64,000 bases of DNA from Anisus vortex (taxonomy: Eukaryota > Mollusca > Gastropoda > Planorbidae): contig OX421505.1 of the NCBI GenBank assembly GCA_949126835.1, forward strand, positions 10,511,283 through 10,575,282, given 5' to 3'. Positions 1 to 12,559 of the stretch are shown here, one piece after another (within the stretch, counting starts at the first letter, position 1; every line of letters starts with the position of its first letter). The notes under the pieces were generated by a model. That model saw only the letters and a list, made by a program, of their open reading frames with translations, searched no databases and was not told the origin of the DNA. A program made the position numbers and the translations under genes.

Positions 1-97
1 TTTTGTCTCTCCCTATCTAACCTTTCTCTCTCCATATTTCTCTCTTTCTCTCTCTCTCCCTCTCTTCCTCCTCCCTCTCTCTCTCTCTCTCTCTCTT
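1..97. repeat. Pyrimidine (CT)n tract
   Basis: A CT-rich simple repeat is cut by the window start. The full version, in the second duplication copy, is at 10,854-10,950. The 71-residue open frame across it (10,815-11,030) is low-complexity Ser/Leu and is not treated as a gene. Confidence 0.8.
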
Positions 98-346
98 GTC
101 GATTTTCTAAATTCAAAATGCTTAGGCCATTTTTCTATTACCAAAGAACAAGTCAAGTAAAAAAAAAAAAGAAATAGTCTACTACAGCAATTAAAAACTC
201 GTTCAACTTTAACACTGATGTAATCTTACATTTTTACCTCGCTAAATAAAACAACAACATACTGAGAATAGCGTGTGAATATATTAACAGTTAGTATATA
301 ATTGGCAAAACGTGGTTTGTTTCTTTTTCATCGTTATTATCGCTGC

Positions 347-431
347 CAGCACACTATATTGGTCCGATATTGGACCAATATTTAAATTTAGTCCTAATGT
401 TGGACCAATATTGTGCTAATATAGTGTGCTG
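347..431. mobile_element. 85-bp palindromic MITE-like element
   Basis: The ends are inverted repeats, CAGCACACTATATT at the left and AATATAGTGTGCTG at the right. Two further inverted TTGGACCAATATT-type blocks lie inside, so the unit can fold into one hairpin. No coding capacity. Its duplicate is at 11,200-11,284. A degraded relative (CCAATAT...GCTAATATTAGG) is at about 19,353-19,390. The transposon family is not recognised. Confidence 0.6.
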
Positions 432-1706
432 TTAAACAGAGGATTTCTTTTCGAGTTTCACCCTTCAAAAAAAAAAAACTTTTTCAACACGTAACTAGAT
501 CTATAGCCTATAATATTGAGACTAGACTTAAGAAGGTTGAAAAATATTTTCTAAGGAATTTGTAAAATAAATGATCTTAGCGCCAGTGACATTTTCCCCC
601 TAACAACGGTGAATTAGTCAACATAAAAAGTATGAAGACTTTAATGTTTTAGCTACTGTACATTTTAGGACGAGGTTTTGCAAAAGGCATTCCGAGGATC
701 ACAATGTGGCCAGCCATGCGTTTTTGATGTGGCCCACCCACACCTAATATCTTTGAACCGCGATTTCTTTGTTTTATTGATAATGTAAATATTTTCTTGT
801 TCAGAATGTAGGTCGTACATGCGTCCTATCTTGCTGTACAAAATTCTTTATATGGCCCAAGGATGAAAGAAATGTTGTCTATGTCTAAAGCTGTGTGTAT
901 CTAGATCGGGATGTGTCAAATCACTGTAACACTACCGCAGCCGTGTAGCGACGAACCTTTATATTGACATGTGTCAGTAAGTACCCTGCGTGTTGCGGCT
1001 TCTAGGTTTTAAATATATATATAGTTCCTTGCCCTACTTAAAGCCTCAATGCATTGACACAAAACGCAGCAGACGTCAACTTAACAAACTTTAACAAACA
1101 AACAAAAGTATCGTTATGTTCTATTTATAGAAATAATAATTAACAAACCGTGTTCGAAAAGTTAATACATTATAATACTGCTGTTAAGGTAGACGTATTT
1201 CTTACCTGAAGTTTTTAGAAATATCGGTTAGATTAACGATAAGTCTAAATCCTCAACGCCTGGATTTATCACACTTAGGCAAGAAATGAAACGTTGGCCC
1301 GTAGTCACACAGACAAACACACAAACTAACACCAGCAGTGGTGATATCTCTCATACAAGTTATCGTCACCCAATACCAGGGCAGTAAAGAAATCTATTTT
1401 TACCGCTTCTTGGCTCAAACGAATTAAAATATATAAAAAATGAGGAAAAGGAAATTGGCAGAAAAACGTGTTGTTTGTAAATGATTTTTTTTCGAAAAAT
1501 AAAAAAAACAGTTTTTGTATGTGTCGTTAGCTCTGCACTAATGGGCGGGAATTTTAAGTGACATGCCTGGCATAGCTCAGTGTTCAACAGCAGTGGCGTA
1601 GTCAGGCGTTCAAAGTGTGGGTTGGGGGGGGGGAGCTAAAGGTGGGGGATATAGTTCCGATATAGAGCAAAATATTTAGCCTATATAAACAAAAGATGAG
1701 GATAAA
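432..1706. other. No gene seen
   Basis: Ordinary AT-rich intergenic sequence. The short open frames found here (for example the minus frame at 1,366-1,587) lack domain signatures and look random. The same holds for the duplicate at 11,285-12,559. Confidence 0.6.
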
Positions 1707-1895
1707 GCTATTTTATCTTATATGCCTATATTACAGACACTCCTTCTACAAAGTAGATGATTGCGTCCTACGCTCATCCGTGGTCTAATTCTAGTATTGC
1801 ATTTCGATTAGTGTTTTAAATGATGTTAAGTTACTCGTTTTCCTGGTTTGTTCAGGCAACCCATTCCACGCCCGGATGCCTTTCGGAAAGATAGA
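1707..1895 (-). mobile_element. 5'-truncated LINE 3' end
   Basis: On the minus strand this reads as the last residues of a non-LTR retrotransposon ORF2, with the hallmark I-R-A-W-N-G-L-P-E-Q. A short 3' UTR follows, with a tail resembling GGACGCAATAATCTTCT...CTGTAAT and a terminal TTATAAGATA-type repeat. It is the same family as 9,666-9,955, 20,907-20,983, 23,506-23,590, 31,509-31,790, 45,785-45,976 plus 54,042-54,110, and 63,596-63,785. It is a dead-on-arrival insertion with no catalytic domain. Confidence 0.75.
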
Positions 1896-3647
1896 GTAGG
1901 CCTACTATATGTGAACTGCTGTCCAACTACTTACATCTTAAACTCTTGCAAAACTAATAATTTATCTAACCATCAATAGTTGAAACCTAAACATGAATAA
2001 AAAATAAAAAAAGTTTGTATGAGACAAAATGAACAATTATTCTCAAGAGTCAAGCTTTAAAAAACTAACCCATAAAAACAAAGTTTGTATTATACGCCCT
2101 TTCTTTGTGAACTAAGTTTATAAAAAATTTATATTTTGATATATTAAAATAAACATAGTCTAAGTGATATCATACCTTATGAATTTCCACACTAAAAATT
2201 TGCGCACCCTTTTTTCTTTCGGGCCAAAGCCGAAAAGTTTATTTACTTCCGTCTCTTCTGATAGAGAAAGGCAGCCATGTTTTCCGTAAAATATTTTCTT
2301 CGATTCGCAAATTGGTCGAAGGTATTCGTAACTATTCCAAAGGCTATGAAGCTGAAAATTTGATAAAATGTATTGTTATTTGGGACAAGTCTGCTGCCCA
2401 AGTTTCAGCTCGATTGGACGACGGGAAGTGGTCGAAAAATCGATGCAAAGTTTTGCAAGCAACAGGACAAGCAGACAAGTAGACAGTACGAGTCACAGAG
2501 TAGGTATATTTATTCTGTGGTACGAGTTAATAGAAAGGGAGTAAAAAGTAGCACAACACTAACACGTCAGAGGCTAGCCCTTAACCAAAGACTATAATAA
2601 GATGGACCGCATCGCATCTGTTAACTCTGGCCTACATAGCCTAACTGTCGAAAGACTTATTTTAATATATAAAAACATTCTTCCGGTAGTTCATAAATCA
2701 ATGTTAAAAAAAAAATTAAGTTTTGGAGAGAAAAGGGAAAGGTTTGATCTTCCCGCCCCCCCCCCCCCCCCACCTTTTTTTTCCCCAACATTCCCCCTTC
2801 GTGGCTACGCCTATGTTCTGCACAGGTGATGCAGGTCAGATATGTGAATTTTGTGTTTTTGGTAGTGCAACGAATGGTAGCCTACATTCAGGTCTGTGTG
2901 TGTCGTCACACGGAACAAAGATATTGAGGACATTGCATATAACATGACCTTGACTGTGTCACTGTAACACTAGATGAGGTGAGATTATTGCATTATGTGA
3001 AACATTCTACCTGACAGACGACTTCAATACAGAGATAATGTTTATAAACACGCGTGGGATGATTTGTGCTTTTAATGGCATCTCATTTAATCCAAGTTTT
3101 TAAGCTAAAATTTAGTGGTTAGAAATTGTTGTCAGGGCTCTTAAAATACTTATTGTTAAATAAAAAGAAATGCCTATTTTAAACCCGATTACAATATTTA
3201 TTTTAAATCACTTGCCTAAATGTATTCAGTGAAAAATAATTATATTTACTTACTTCACACTCTGAATATTCAGGGCCGCAGTAAGGAAATATCACTCCTA
3301 GGTGCGGAAGCACCATTCCTCCCCTACCCTGCTCTATTAATTTGATAAGATACCATGCGTCTTCGGCGACACTTTACTTGCATCACCCGTGGCGAGCACC
3401 TCCTTCCTTACTGAGGCGATGGTAAAAAAAAACATGAATAGGATAGTCCGACTCTGAAAGGTAAAACAGTGACTTTGCAGGATGTCAGATCCCCCCCCCC
3501 ATTGACCACTGGTCCATTTACCAATGCACAAACTCAACGATCCATTTGCTACGCCTCTGGATGGATGCTTTAGGTTTGACTTCTATTTAGTCCAATGTGG
3601 TCCAATGTGTGATACTAGGCCTACCCGTTTGCTTGCATGAATTAGAA
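1896..3647. other. Non-coding; poly-C tract and small repeat scraps
   Basis: No gene is supported. It contains a long C-tract at about 2,755-2,771 that differs in length between duplication copies. It also has a short fragment (GACTATAATAAGATGGACCGC, about 2,590-2,611) related to the foldback family at 7,898. The proline-run frames at 2,602-2,947 are created by the C-tract and are not genes. Confidence 0.6.
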
Positions 3648-3856
3648 TAGGGGTCGGCAACCCACGGAACGCGTGCCTTACTTAGCACGCAGAGCGATTT
3701 TCAATAGCACGCTGAAGACTCCTATAAATGCAATTCAAGCACCTTATACAAAAAAGCTGAGTGCTCAGAAGCAGGATGAGTTAAAGGCGTTTGGCACGCT
3801 TAATGAGTTAGAAATCTTTATTTGGCACACTGCTATCAAAAGGTTGCCGACCCATG
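3648..3856. mobile_element. 209-bp hAT-type MITE
   Basis: Terminal inverted repeats are near TAGGGGTCGGCAACC at the left and GGTTGCCGACCCATG at the right. Flanking 8-bp target duplications are AATTAGAA (3,640-3,647) and ATTTAGAA (3,857-3,864), 7 of 8 identical. An 8-bp duplication with GGGTCGGCAACC-like ends is typical of non-autonomous hAT elements. The 67-residue frame inside is not a transposase. Its duplicate is at 14,505-14,713. Confidence 0.75.
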
Positions 3857-4402
3857 ATTTAGAAAGCGAAATGTGATTCCAAATTATTCGTTGTCTTTTG
3901 TTTTTGTAATGGAATTAACACAGTCACACACGCAAATATTATTCCTATTAGGTCATGACAATACCCGGTGCCGGAACACTAGTCAGTTTATTTAGCAAAG
4001 TTTGTGTACGCTACGTCGATGTAGAGTAAGAAAATTGGTCTCGACGTGTAAAATGTCTCACCATCAATCACTTAGTAAAAAAAAACACTCAAACTCACAG
4101 GCACATGTTCACATAAATGCATTAGCGCATACAATCACAACATACAAAGAATACGCACAAAGAGACACGCTTTAGAGAAAGAGAGAGAGAACGAACAAAG
4201 GGAGAGGTAAATTCAACGACACACGCGTAGACACATAGTAATAGTCACAAGTCACATTATGTGGCAAACCTGAATGCGCTCTGAATTACACAGAAACATT
4301 TTAGACTTAGCCAAACACACATACGACACATTCACATAGACATACATAGAGACGCCTTTACGCATGCTGAAACGTACTCATACACGGGGAAAGGACACAA
4401 AC

Positions 4403-6744
4403 CAGACCTGCCTACCCGTACGCTTTGGGCGTATTTTCGTACGCTTTAGGATACAAAATACGGCTGTTACACCGAGCGTCTTAAAAATACGACTTCTTGA
4501 ATAAAAAAATATGATTTCGCAATTTTTCATTTTATTTCTTTTCTTTTCGGTAATTAGACGATCATTAAATCGCAGTTACATAAAACCCGATGTTTTGACT
4601 GGTCGAAAATGGATAGATCTATCGTCTGTTTCAATACCTTACTTGTTACACTGCGCGGCGACCTTGACCTGATATCCTTTTCTTCCTCTCTCGCAAATAT
4701 CCAAATTCGGCTGACAGCAAACCTACACCGCGTGCACGAAATCATGAAACATAGCAGATGACGAAGAAGCTTCCGAGTCTGCTCCGAGTAAAAAAGCGAA
4801 GGTGTAGGCTATTCTGCTTGGGTGAAAGAGTTTAGAGTGCCGGCTATGGCCGGCATGCCGGCCAATTTAAGTTTTGGGAAACTATAAATGATCAACTTTT
4901 TTCTTTCATGAAATCTTAAAAGGCGAAATAAAATGCATGTGTGATTCTATATTTATTTTTAGGTCAGGGTTACCCTAGTTTTTGCTTTCGTGGCTCGGGG
5001 TAATTGTTATAGGCCTACTCGTGCCTCCTGAGTTTTAAAAACTTTTTTTTAGCGCAATCCCGTAATGTAACTTTTTGGGACTCGGTAGTTTCATAGTCTA
5101 AAGTCTAGATCTATATAAATCTCCAAGAAGTCTACGTTTTTATGGTCTGACACGGCAATCGGTAAATAGCCTAAGCCTACTTCACGCGAATTTGTTTTTA
5201 GGTCAATCTGTAGGCTACGTCACGCACGCTTTACTCGCGGCTTTCTTTTAAATTCTTGACGTTTTATTTTACTAACGGAGAGATTAAAACATTAAAACTC
5301 TTTTCTTTATCAGCCTACTAAACGAAAGCAACTATTTATTAATAGACTTGATCTCGGCGTAGAACACGGAGCTCGCTGTAGGCCCTACATTGTTAGTAAT
5401 ACCTAACTTGTTACACGGCGCGGCGACCTTGACCTGATATCCTTTTTTCCTCTCTCGCAAATGTCCAAATTCGGCGATCAAAAGTATGGCTGACAGCAAA
5501 CTTACACAGGGTGCACGAAATCATGAAGCGGATGACGAAGAAGCTTCCGAGTCTGCTCCGAGTAAAAAAGCGAAGGCGTATTCTGCTCGGAAGCAAAAGT
5601 TTGTAAATAAATATTCTATGAAATATAAGTACTTGCATGTGTCATCCAACAGTGACACATCGGCACACTGCACTATTTGTCATATCGACTTCTCGGTGGG
5701 ACACGGAGGGCTCTATGACTGTTAGAGACATGACGAATCGGAGTCGCACCAGAAACTGGCTGTTGAGAAAGAAAAGTCTATGCCTATACAAAATATTAGG
5801 TCTTTTTTTGTGAAGCCTGAGCCCGTCGCTGGGGAGGAGCAACTTCAGCGTGATGTGACTCGTGCAGAAGCAATGATTTGCAACATCATTGTGGATAATA
5901 ACTTGTCGCTGTCGTGCTCAGATGTGCTGACAATGGCTGTGGCGTCGATGTTGACTTGTTGATGCATGCAGAAGTGGCAGATGTCAAATTGCAGTAGTCA
6001 GGTTCAGCAATCTGGAATTCATCATCAACAGATTTCCTGTCCTGGTCGCCAACACCTCACTAGGCAAAGTTGCTGAGCAGTTCTGCCTATATCAATCTAC
6101 TGATGTGTCAGGGTGCATCAAGGACAGAATTGATCGCACATGGTTTTCTATTGCTGAAATGAAGCATGAAGATACTGACAGCTTGATGTTTGAAGACTTG
6201 GAGAATGTGATGCTGGGGCTTCTCACCATACCACACAGCAGTGCCCACTGCGAACGTGTTTTCAGCTGTGTCAGGAAGAACCGGACACCACAGCGTTCCT
6301 TAATGTCTGACCAGACCATGGAGAGCCTTCTGGTGCTCAAGTCCCGGCCATGGGCATTTTGGAGTCTGTAAAGGCTCTTAATGATAAAGACTTAAAACTG
6401 CTGAAAGGGGCATACTACCAGAGTCTAAAGAAGAATGACCAAACAAATAGCTGAGGTAACCAAATGGAGGAGGACAGAAAATTTAATTATTGAACACACA
6501 CCAGCTGTCTATTTCATTACCATTTGAAACATATATTTATTAAAGTGTGCTTAAAAATCAAAACAGATTTTCTTTGCTTGTTTTAAACATTAAATGAAAC
6601 AACTGTTTTAGTTTAATGACTATTATTTTGAATAATTGGTGCGATAGATGACAATTATTATTGCATAGTACACTTGACCTCGGAAAAGTACACTTTAGCC
6701 TTCTCAAGAATACTCCAAGCGTTTTTCCAGGGTAGGCAGGTCTG
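4403..6744 (+). mobile_element. Degenerate hAT DNA transposon (2.34 kb)
   Basis: Ends are CAGACCTGCCTACCC at the left and its 15-base inverted match GGGTAGGCAGGTCTG at the right. They are flanked by a short direct repeat ACAAAC (4,397-4,402 and 6,745-6,750), shorter than the usual 8 bp, so the target duplication has decayed or been misjudged. Inside, transposase remnants at both ends (see 5,486-6,371) lack the catalytic middle. The 5' segment at about 4,636-4,815 is repeated at about 5,400-5,588, so the start of the element occurs twice. The duplicate element is at 15,260-17,601. Confidence 0.75.
5486..6371 (+). pseudogene. hAT transposase relic: BED-like finger plus C-terminal dimerisation domain
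   Basis: The first frame (5,486-5,725) starts MADSKLTQGARNHEADDEEA, has a basic stretch and then C-T-I-C-H-I-D-F-S-V-G-H-G-G-L, a BED/ZBED-like zinc-binding start. A TAG at 5,723-5,725 interrupts it, after which the same frame stays open to about 5,962 (K-P-E-P-V, then N-N-L-S-L-S). In another frame, 6,105-6,371 encodes L-L-T-I-P-H-S-S-A-H-C-E-R-V-F-S followed by R-S-L-M-S-D-Q-T, the conserved hAT C-terminal dimerisation signature. The RNase-H-like catalytic core is missing. It is a non-functional deletion derivative, far shorter than the usual 600-700 residues. Confidence 0.7.
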
Positions 6745-7382
6745 ACAAACATACATACACTTACATTAAAGACACACACTCACAAATACATACATACACG
6801 TATATACAAACACATTCACATACACAAACATAAAAAACTATGAAAAAAAAACCTCACAGACACACACACGAAAACATATACAAGAAAACTTTATAAAAAA
6901 AAACACACATTATCTGCTTCAGAAACGTGTTCTATTTATTTAACCCGCTGTCTAGGAATTCTCTATTATGACTGGCCTTTCTTTCCCTCGACGGGAAGCT
7001 CAAATTTTGACGCTGATAGAGAACAAGAAAACAAAATGGTATTGTTTAAATAGAAATATATAGCTATACGCCAACTGCCAACTGACGTAGACTATATTAT
7101 TTTCTTCTTTTTTGTCAAATAATATTTTTAAGTTATTTGCTATTCCCTCCACCCAATTTCAGCTCACAGGGGGAGAGAAGTCTTATCTGAAAACTGTTTT
7201 TCATTTTCGGGAATTTCCATTGGGTTCATGAGGTCAAAGTGTATAGGCCAACTCTTCTTTTGTTTGTTTTCACTTTAAAGTTTAAATGATTGTATTACTG
7301 TTTATACAAATTAAGAACGAAAGATACATTGATAGATAGATGAATGGATAGATAGATTGTCAGATAGATAGGCCTAAATAGA
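6745..7382. other. No gene; CA-rich and GATA-rich flank
   Basis: It contains ACACAC-rich stretches (about 6,745-6,910) and a GATA-type run at about 7,325-7,380 where duplication homology ends. Nothing coding is supported. Confidence 0.6.
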
Positions 7383-7897
7383 AATGTTTTAGTGAAATAC
7401 CCATTCTTTCGTTGAAAATGTAAGATAAAATCCATTTATTTCCCAACAATTTAAAACGCTCCAGTCCAACCAACCTAAGTGCAACATAAATTAATGATTT
7501 GACAAAATGTAACATGAATTAACGGCCCTTTTCTGAGATATGTGGAAGGCAGGGGCGAGACCACGAGGGGCCCCCACATAAATTAGGGAACAGGGCCCCT
7601 ACAATCCTAAATACGGCCTTGGTTATAGCGATAAAGTGATTGATGCTAGATATATTATAGTCAACTAGAAAGTTGGATACACGAGATTTTGCATAAGTTA
7701 CATACAACGTTACAGTGATGGATTCTTGTAAGCATTTTCCTAACTTCTTAAAACGGATTTCTCTAAAAAAAAATATAGCAATTTGTTTTAAATGTAATAA
7801 CTATATTTTTTTCCTTTCTCTTTTAACAAAATACATTGTAGTCATTCGTTTCTCCATCGTTTTAGTTACGCATAACTACTAGTATGTAAGATTTAGC
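7383..7897. other. No gene seen
   Basis: Sequence just after the inferred duplication junction. There is no recognisable gene or repeat. Confidence 0.5.
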
Positions 7898-8617
7898 CAT
7901 AGACTATAATATACATGGACCGCTTGCTTTAGTTTTTCTGCTATATGATGACTCGAAAGACTGCTTATTTCGGAATTCCCGATTCTAAATGAAGTAATTG
8001 TAATACAAGTTCCATTTTATTGAATCGCACCATTTTTTTTTAGAAATTTTGTGCGTCAATCTATGACTAAGATATGGACGCTATGGATGAGGAAGTTTTG
8101 TTGATGAATTGAAAGGCATACTGGAGGTAAATTTTCAAATTAAATAATTACTTATTGAAGAAGTATGGAGTTTATCTGTTAGACTCATGTTCGGTGTATA
8201 TTATAGTATATGGTATTTCTGCTATATGATGACTTGAAACACTGATGATCGGAATTCCCGATTCTAAATAACGTAATTGCCATACCGGAAATAAAGATAT
8301 TAATATACAAGTTCCATGATTTTCTCAATGAAAAATTAAAATCGAAAGTAGTACAGAGCTGAAACATTTATAGATCAGTGTGGTGTGCGCACGGAAAAAA
8401 GAAAATAAGCTCTAAAAATAGAGCAGGCGGTCCATCTTATTATAGTCAATGATATATTAATAGGCCTACAAGCATTCATTTAAAATCGAAAAAAATGCGA
8501 TTTAATAAAACGGAACTTGTATTACAATTACTTCATTTAAAATCGGGAATTGCAAAAAAACAGAAGATAATAGCATAAAAAACTAAAGCAAGCGGTCCAT
8601 GTATATTATAGTCTATG
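7898..8617. mobile_element. Foldback element, CATAGACTATAA ends (720 bp)
   Basis: The left arm starts CATAGACTATAATATACATGG and the right arm ends with its inverse, CCATGTATATTATAGTCTATG. Long internal inverted similarity continues (ACCGCTTGCTTTAG, GGAATTCCCGATT, AATTGTAATACAAGTTCC blocks on opposite strands). A shorter relative is at 41,120-41,589. No transposase is encoded, so it is presumably a non-autonomous foldback or MITE family of unknown superfamily. Confidence 0.75.
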
Positions 8618-9665
8618 ATTTAACAAGGCATAACAAAATATAGGCCTATCCATAATATATTGCAGCCATTTTGTTTTACATGTAAACACTTCCGAAAATA
8701 ATTTGAACTATATAAATTGTGAACTCTCTACGTTGTAAGTCGTAATATATTTTCCCCATCTGTCTCACAAGGATTTTGCTTCCCACTGGGGAACTGCAAC
8801 GACAAAAAAAAGGGAACTTTTTCCGTATACAAATAATGAAAACCATCCAGTACGATTCCAAACAAACAAAAATTTCCCATAATTATCTTTTCCTGTTTTA
8901 AAGACTCTACCAAGGGGAGGGAAGAATTACGTCTGAGCAGGAGAAAAGAAAGTGAAAGAGTTCAGAGTTGGCATCTAGCGTGGGTGGATACGTTTCTCAA
9001 AGTCTGGAAGTGTTATTTGGTGCTATGTTATTTGGTGTTGCTTTACATGTTGTCGTTGTTTGTTTTTTTTATTGTTTTTTTTTAGTGTGCATTGAATACG
9101 TTTTAATTGATGGCAGTCTGTTAGCAGTGAAAACACTGCAATGTAATAAAGAAAGATAGATAGATAGGCTACTATAGAAAGAGAAAAGATGTATTAGATA
9201 AGAAATATAGATAGATAGATAGATAGATATATTATGTATAAGTAAAGATAAAAAGATTGTTAGATAGATATGATCTATGACATCCAAAGTTTCCAAATGT
9301 TAACTAATAATAATAATAATAATTGTATAGCGCTGCCAACAAACATAATGTAGGCCTAAGCTCAGAGCGCATTTAACATACAACTAAGAACACGGATATT
9401 ACTCTAGGCTAGGAGACAAAGCTAACTGATGATTTAAGAAAGACAAGTCAAATAAATGTAGCATTTACCGACCCAACCTATAAGTAAGACAATATGGGTC
9501 TAAAGCATGTTAAATGTTATCTAAGGTAAATATTGAAATAATGAGTTTTTAAGCTTAACTACAATAACTAGATCTAAATTTCCCAAAACTATGTATAAAA
9601 AAAAATTAAAATTCAATATTTTCCTATAAAACATTTATATTCACCAATATTAACACTAGAACATC
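8618..9665. other. No gene; GATA microsatellite
   Basis: It has a (GATA)n-like tract at about 9,156-9,275 and an (ATA)n run at about 9,307-9,323. The short frames at 8,676-9,296 are low complexity. Nothing else is supported. Confidence 0.6.
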
Positions 9666-9955
9666 TTATCTTATCTTATACATTACAGACGCTCCTTCTA
9701 TAGAGAAGATTATTGCGTCCTACGCTCATCCGTGGTCCGAGTCTAGTCTTGCATTTTTATTAATGTTTTAAAAGATGTTAAGTTACTGGTTTTCCTGGTT
9801 TGTTCAGGCAACCCATTCCATGCCCGAATGCCACTCAGGAAGAAAGAGTACTTATATACATTTGTTCTCACATAGAAGATAAGGAAAGTGTTTTTGTCTT
9901 TATGTTTATCTGAGCTTTGCAACAGGTTGTTATTGGGCATCTAAGCTCACGAAAT
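9666..9955 (-). mobile_element. 5'-truncated LINE 3' end, longest clean example
   Basis: The minus frame (stop at 9,743) reads Y-V-R-T-N-V-Y-K-Y-S-F-F-L-S-G-I-R-A-W-N-G-L-P-E-Q and ends K-T-L-I-K-M-Q-D. This is the typical C-terminus of a jockey/CR1-like non-LTR retrotransposon ORF2. The 3' UTR carries GACGCAATAATCTTCT and CTGTAATGTATAAGATAAG. It is a reference copy for recognising the others in the window. There is no RT domain, so it is not autonomous. Confidence 0.8.
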
Positions 9956-10853
9956 TCAAAACCCTTTATGTTCAGTATGTAAATAAAAAATTTACATAAT
10001 GGTCCTACTAATGAGTGCGCACAATTTGCATGAACAGTGATTGGTGTTCTTGGTTCATTTTAAATCAGGTATAGAGTCTATCTATAAATATAAATTGTGC
10101 TTGCTAAACCACACCACAAACCCCGTTCGCCCCTTTGTCGTTGCCATGGATTTCATTCATAAATAATTTGGATTGACCCACCCTTGGAAAATATGCAGAC
10201 TACATAGTATTATGTGGAAACGCCCGACCCTCTTCCACATTGGAAACATAACTGGCGACGCCCTTGAAAATGAACCCCATTTCATTATTATCAATTTTTT
10301 GTTATTTTACTAAAGGTCAAAAAACTATTTGTTATTTAAACCATATGCATGCCTGGTAAGATTTGTCTAACTTCACCATTTCAAATCTTTTGTGACTTAA
10401 TGGAGGCTATCAAAGCTGCGCTAAAGAATTGCGTATCACGCACATACCATGGGCATGGGCCTTAATTTCATTTCCTATTGGCTGTTGCCAGTTACGCTGG
10501 TTTAAGAATGACGTCATCGGTTTACGCGTACTACTCTCCTGGGTGATCATAATGTCAGAAATCAAACCTTTTTTTTTAATTTATGTGTATGCGTAGTTTT
10601 TGTGTTTATTTTGGGAACACACTGCTGTCATTTCTAGACTTAGGCGGGAATCTAAAACGGGAAACAGACGTTCTGTTTATTTCCAAATTGACTTTTAAAA
10701 AAAAGATCTAATTATGGTGTGTAGTAATTTTGTGTTCTCGCATGCATCATTACTGTCAAAGTTAAACGTAGCTGATGACTTAAGCAGAACTAATCCTATC
10801 ATTTTATGACGTGAATGTTACATAAATCTCCCACATGTGCTTCCGGTCTTTCT
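9956..10853. other. No gene seen
   Basis: AT-rich non-coding sequence. The only notable feature is the pyrimidine tract that begins near 10,850. Confidence 0.5.
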
Positions 10854-11199
10854 TTTTGTCTCTCCCTATCTAACCTTTCTCTCTCCATATTTCTCTCTTT
10901 CTCTCTCTCTCCCTCTCTTCCTCCTCCCTCTCTCTCTCTCTCTCTCTCTTGTCGATTTTCTAAATTCAAAATGCTTAGGCCATTTTTCTATTACCAAAGA
11001 ACAAGTCAAGTAAAAAAAAAAAAGAAATAGTCTACTACAGCAATTAAAAACTCGTTCAACTTTAACACTGATGTAATCTTACATTTTTACCTCGCTAAAT
11101 AAAACAACAACATACTGAGAATAGCGTGTGAATATATTAACAGTTAGTATATAATTGGCAAAACGTGGTTTGTTTCTTTTTCATCGTTATTATCGCTGC

Positions 11200-11284
11200 C
11201 AGCACACTATATTGGTCCGATATTGGACCAATATTTAAATTTAGTCCTAATGTTGGACCAATATTGTGCTAATATAGTGTGCTG
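11200..11284. mobile_element. 85-bp palindromic MITE (duplicate)
   Basis: Second-copy counterpart of 347-431 with the same palindromic ends. Confidence 0.6.
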
Positions 11285-12559
11285 TTAAACAGAGGATTTC
11301 TTTTCGAGTTTCACCCTTCAAAAAAAAAAAACTTTTTCAACACGTAACTAGATCTATAGCCTATAATATTGAGACTAGACTTAAGAAGGTTGAAAAATAT
11401 TTTCTAAGGAATTTGTAAAATAAATGATCTTAGCGCCAGTGACATTTTCCCCCTAACAACGGTGAATTAGTCAACATAAAAAGTATGAAGACTTTAATGT
11501 TTTAGCTACTGTACATTTTAGGACGAGGTTTTGCAAAAGGCATTCCGAGGATCACAATGTGGCCAGCCATGCGTTTTTGATGTGGCCCACCCACACCTAA
11601 TATCTTTGAACCGCGATTTCTTTGTTTTATTGATAATGTAAATATTTTCTTGTTCAGAATGTAGGTCGTACATGCGTCCTATCTTGCTGTACAAAATTCT
11701 TTATATGGCCCAAGGATGAAAGAAATGTTGTCTATGTCTAAAGCTGTGTGTATCTAGATCGGGATGTGTCAAATCACTGTAACACTACCGCAGCCGTGTA
11801 GCGACGAACCTTTATATTGACATGTGTCAGTAAGTACCCTGCGTGTTGCGGCTTCTAGGTTTTAAATATATATATAGTTCCTTGCCCTACTTAAAGCCTC
11901 AATGCATTGACACAAAACGCAGCAGACGTCAACTTAACAAACTTTAACAAACAAACAAAAGTATCGTTATGTTCTATTTATAGAAATAATAATTAACAAA
12001 CCGTGTTCGAAAAGTTAATACATTATAATACTGCTGTTAAGGTAGACGTATTTCTTACCTGAAGTTTTTAGAAATATCGGTTAGATTAACGATAAGTCTA
12101 AATCCTCAACGCCTGGATTTATCACACTTAGGCAAGAAATGAAACGTTGGCCCGTAGTCACACAGACAAACACACAAACTAACACCAGCAGTGGTGATAT
12201 CTCTCATACAAGTTATCGTCACCCAATACCAGGGCAGTAAAGAAATCTATTTTTACCGCTTCTTGGCTCAAACGAATTAAAATATATAAAAAATGAGGAA
12301 AAGGAAATTGGCAGAAAAACGTGTTGTTTGTAAATGATTTTTTTTCGAAAAATAAAAAAAACAGTTTTTGTATGTGTCGTTAGCTCTGCACTAATGGGCG
12401 GGAATTTTAAGTGACATGCCTGGCATAGCTCAGTGTTCAACAGCAGTGGCGTAGTCAGGCGTTCAAAGTGTGGGTTGGGGGGGGGGAGCTAAAGGTGGGG
12501 GATATAGTTCCGATATAGAGCAAAATATTTAGCCTATATAAACAAAAGATGAGGATAAA

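Larger units (their letters stand above)
1..7382. repeat. 10.85-kb tandem duplication, first copy (left part cut by window edge)
   Basis: This stretch recurs almost base for base at 10,854-18,239. The offset is 10,853 at first, 10,850 after a C-tract (16 C here, 13 there, near 2,755) and 10,857 after a second C-tract (10 C here, 17 there, near 3,491). Base differences noticed are around 2,118-2,120 (T/A) and one G/T near 3,795. Similarity stops after 7,382 inside a GATA-rich stretch. If this is a simple tandem duplication, the first copy began about 3.47 kb left of the window and the second copy starts at 7,383. A recent real duplication or an assembly artefact (retained haplotype) both fit. 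Confidence 0.95.

Noticed and set aside
2602..2947. Overlapping proline-rich frames
   Set aside because: They are created by a C-run whose length differs between the duplication copies. No domains, start context or splice support.
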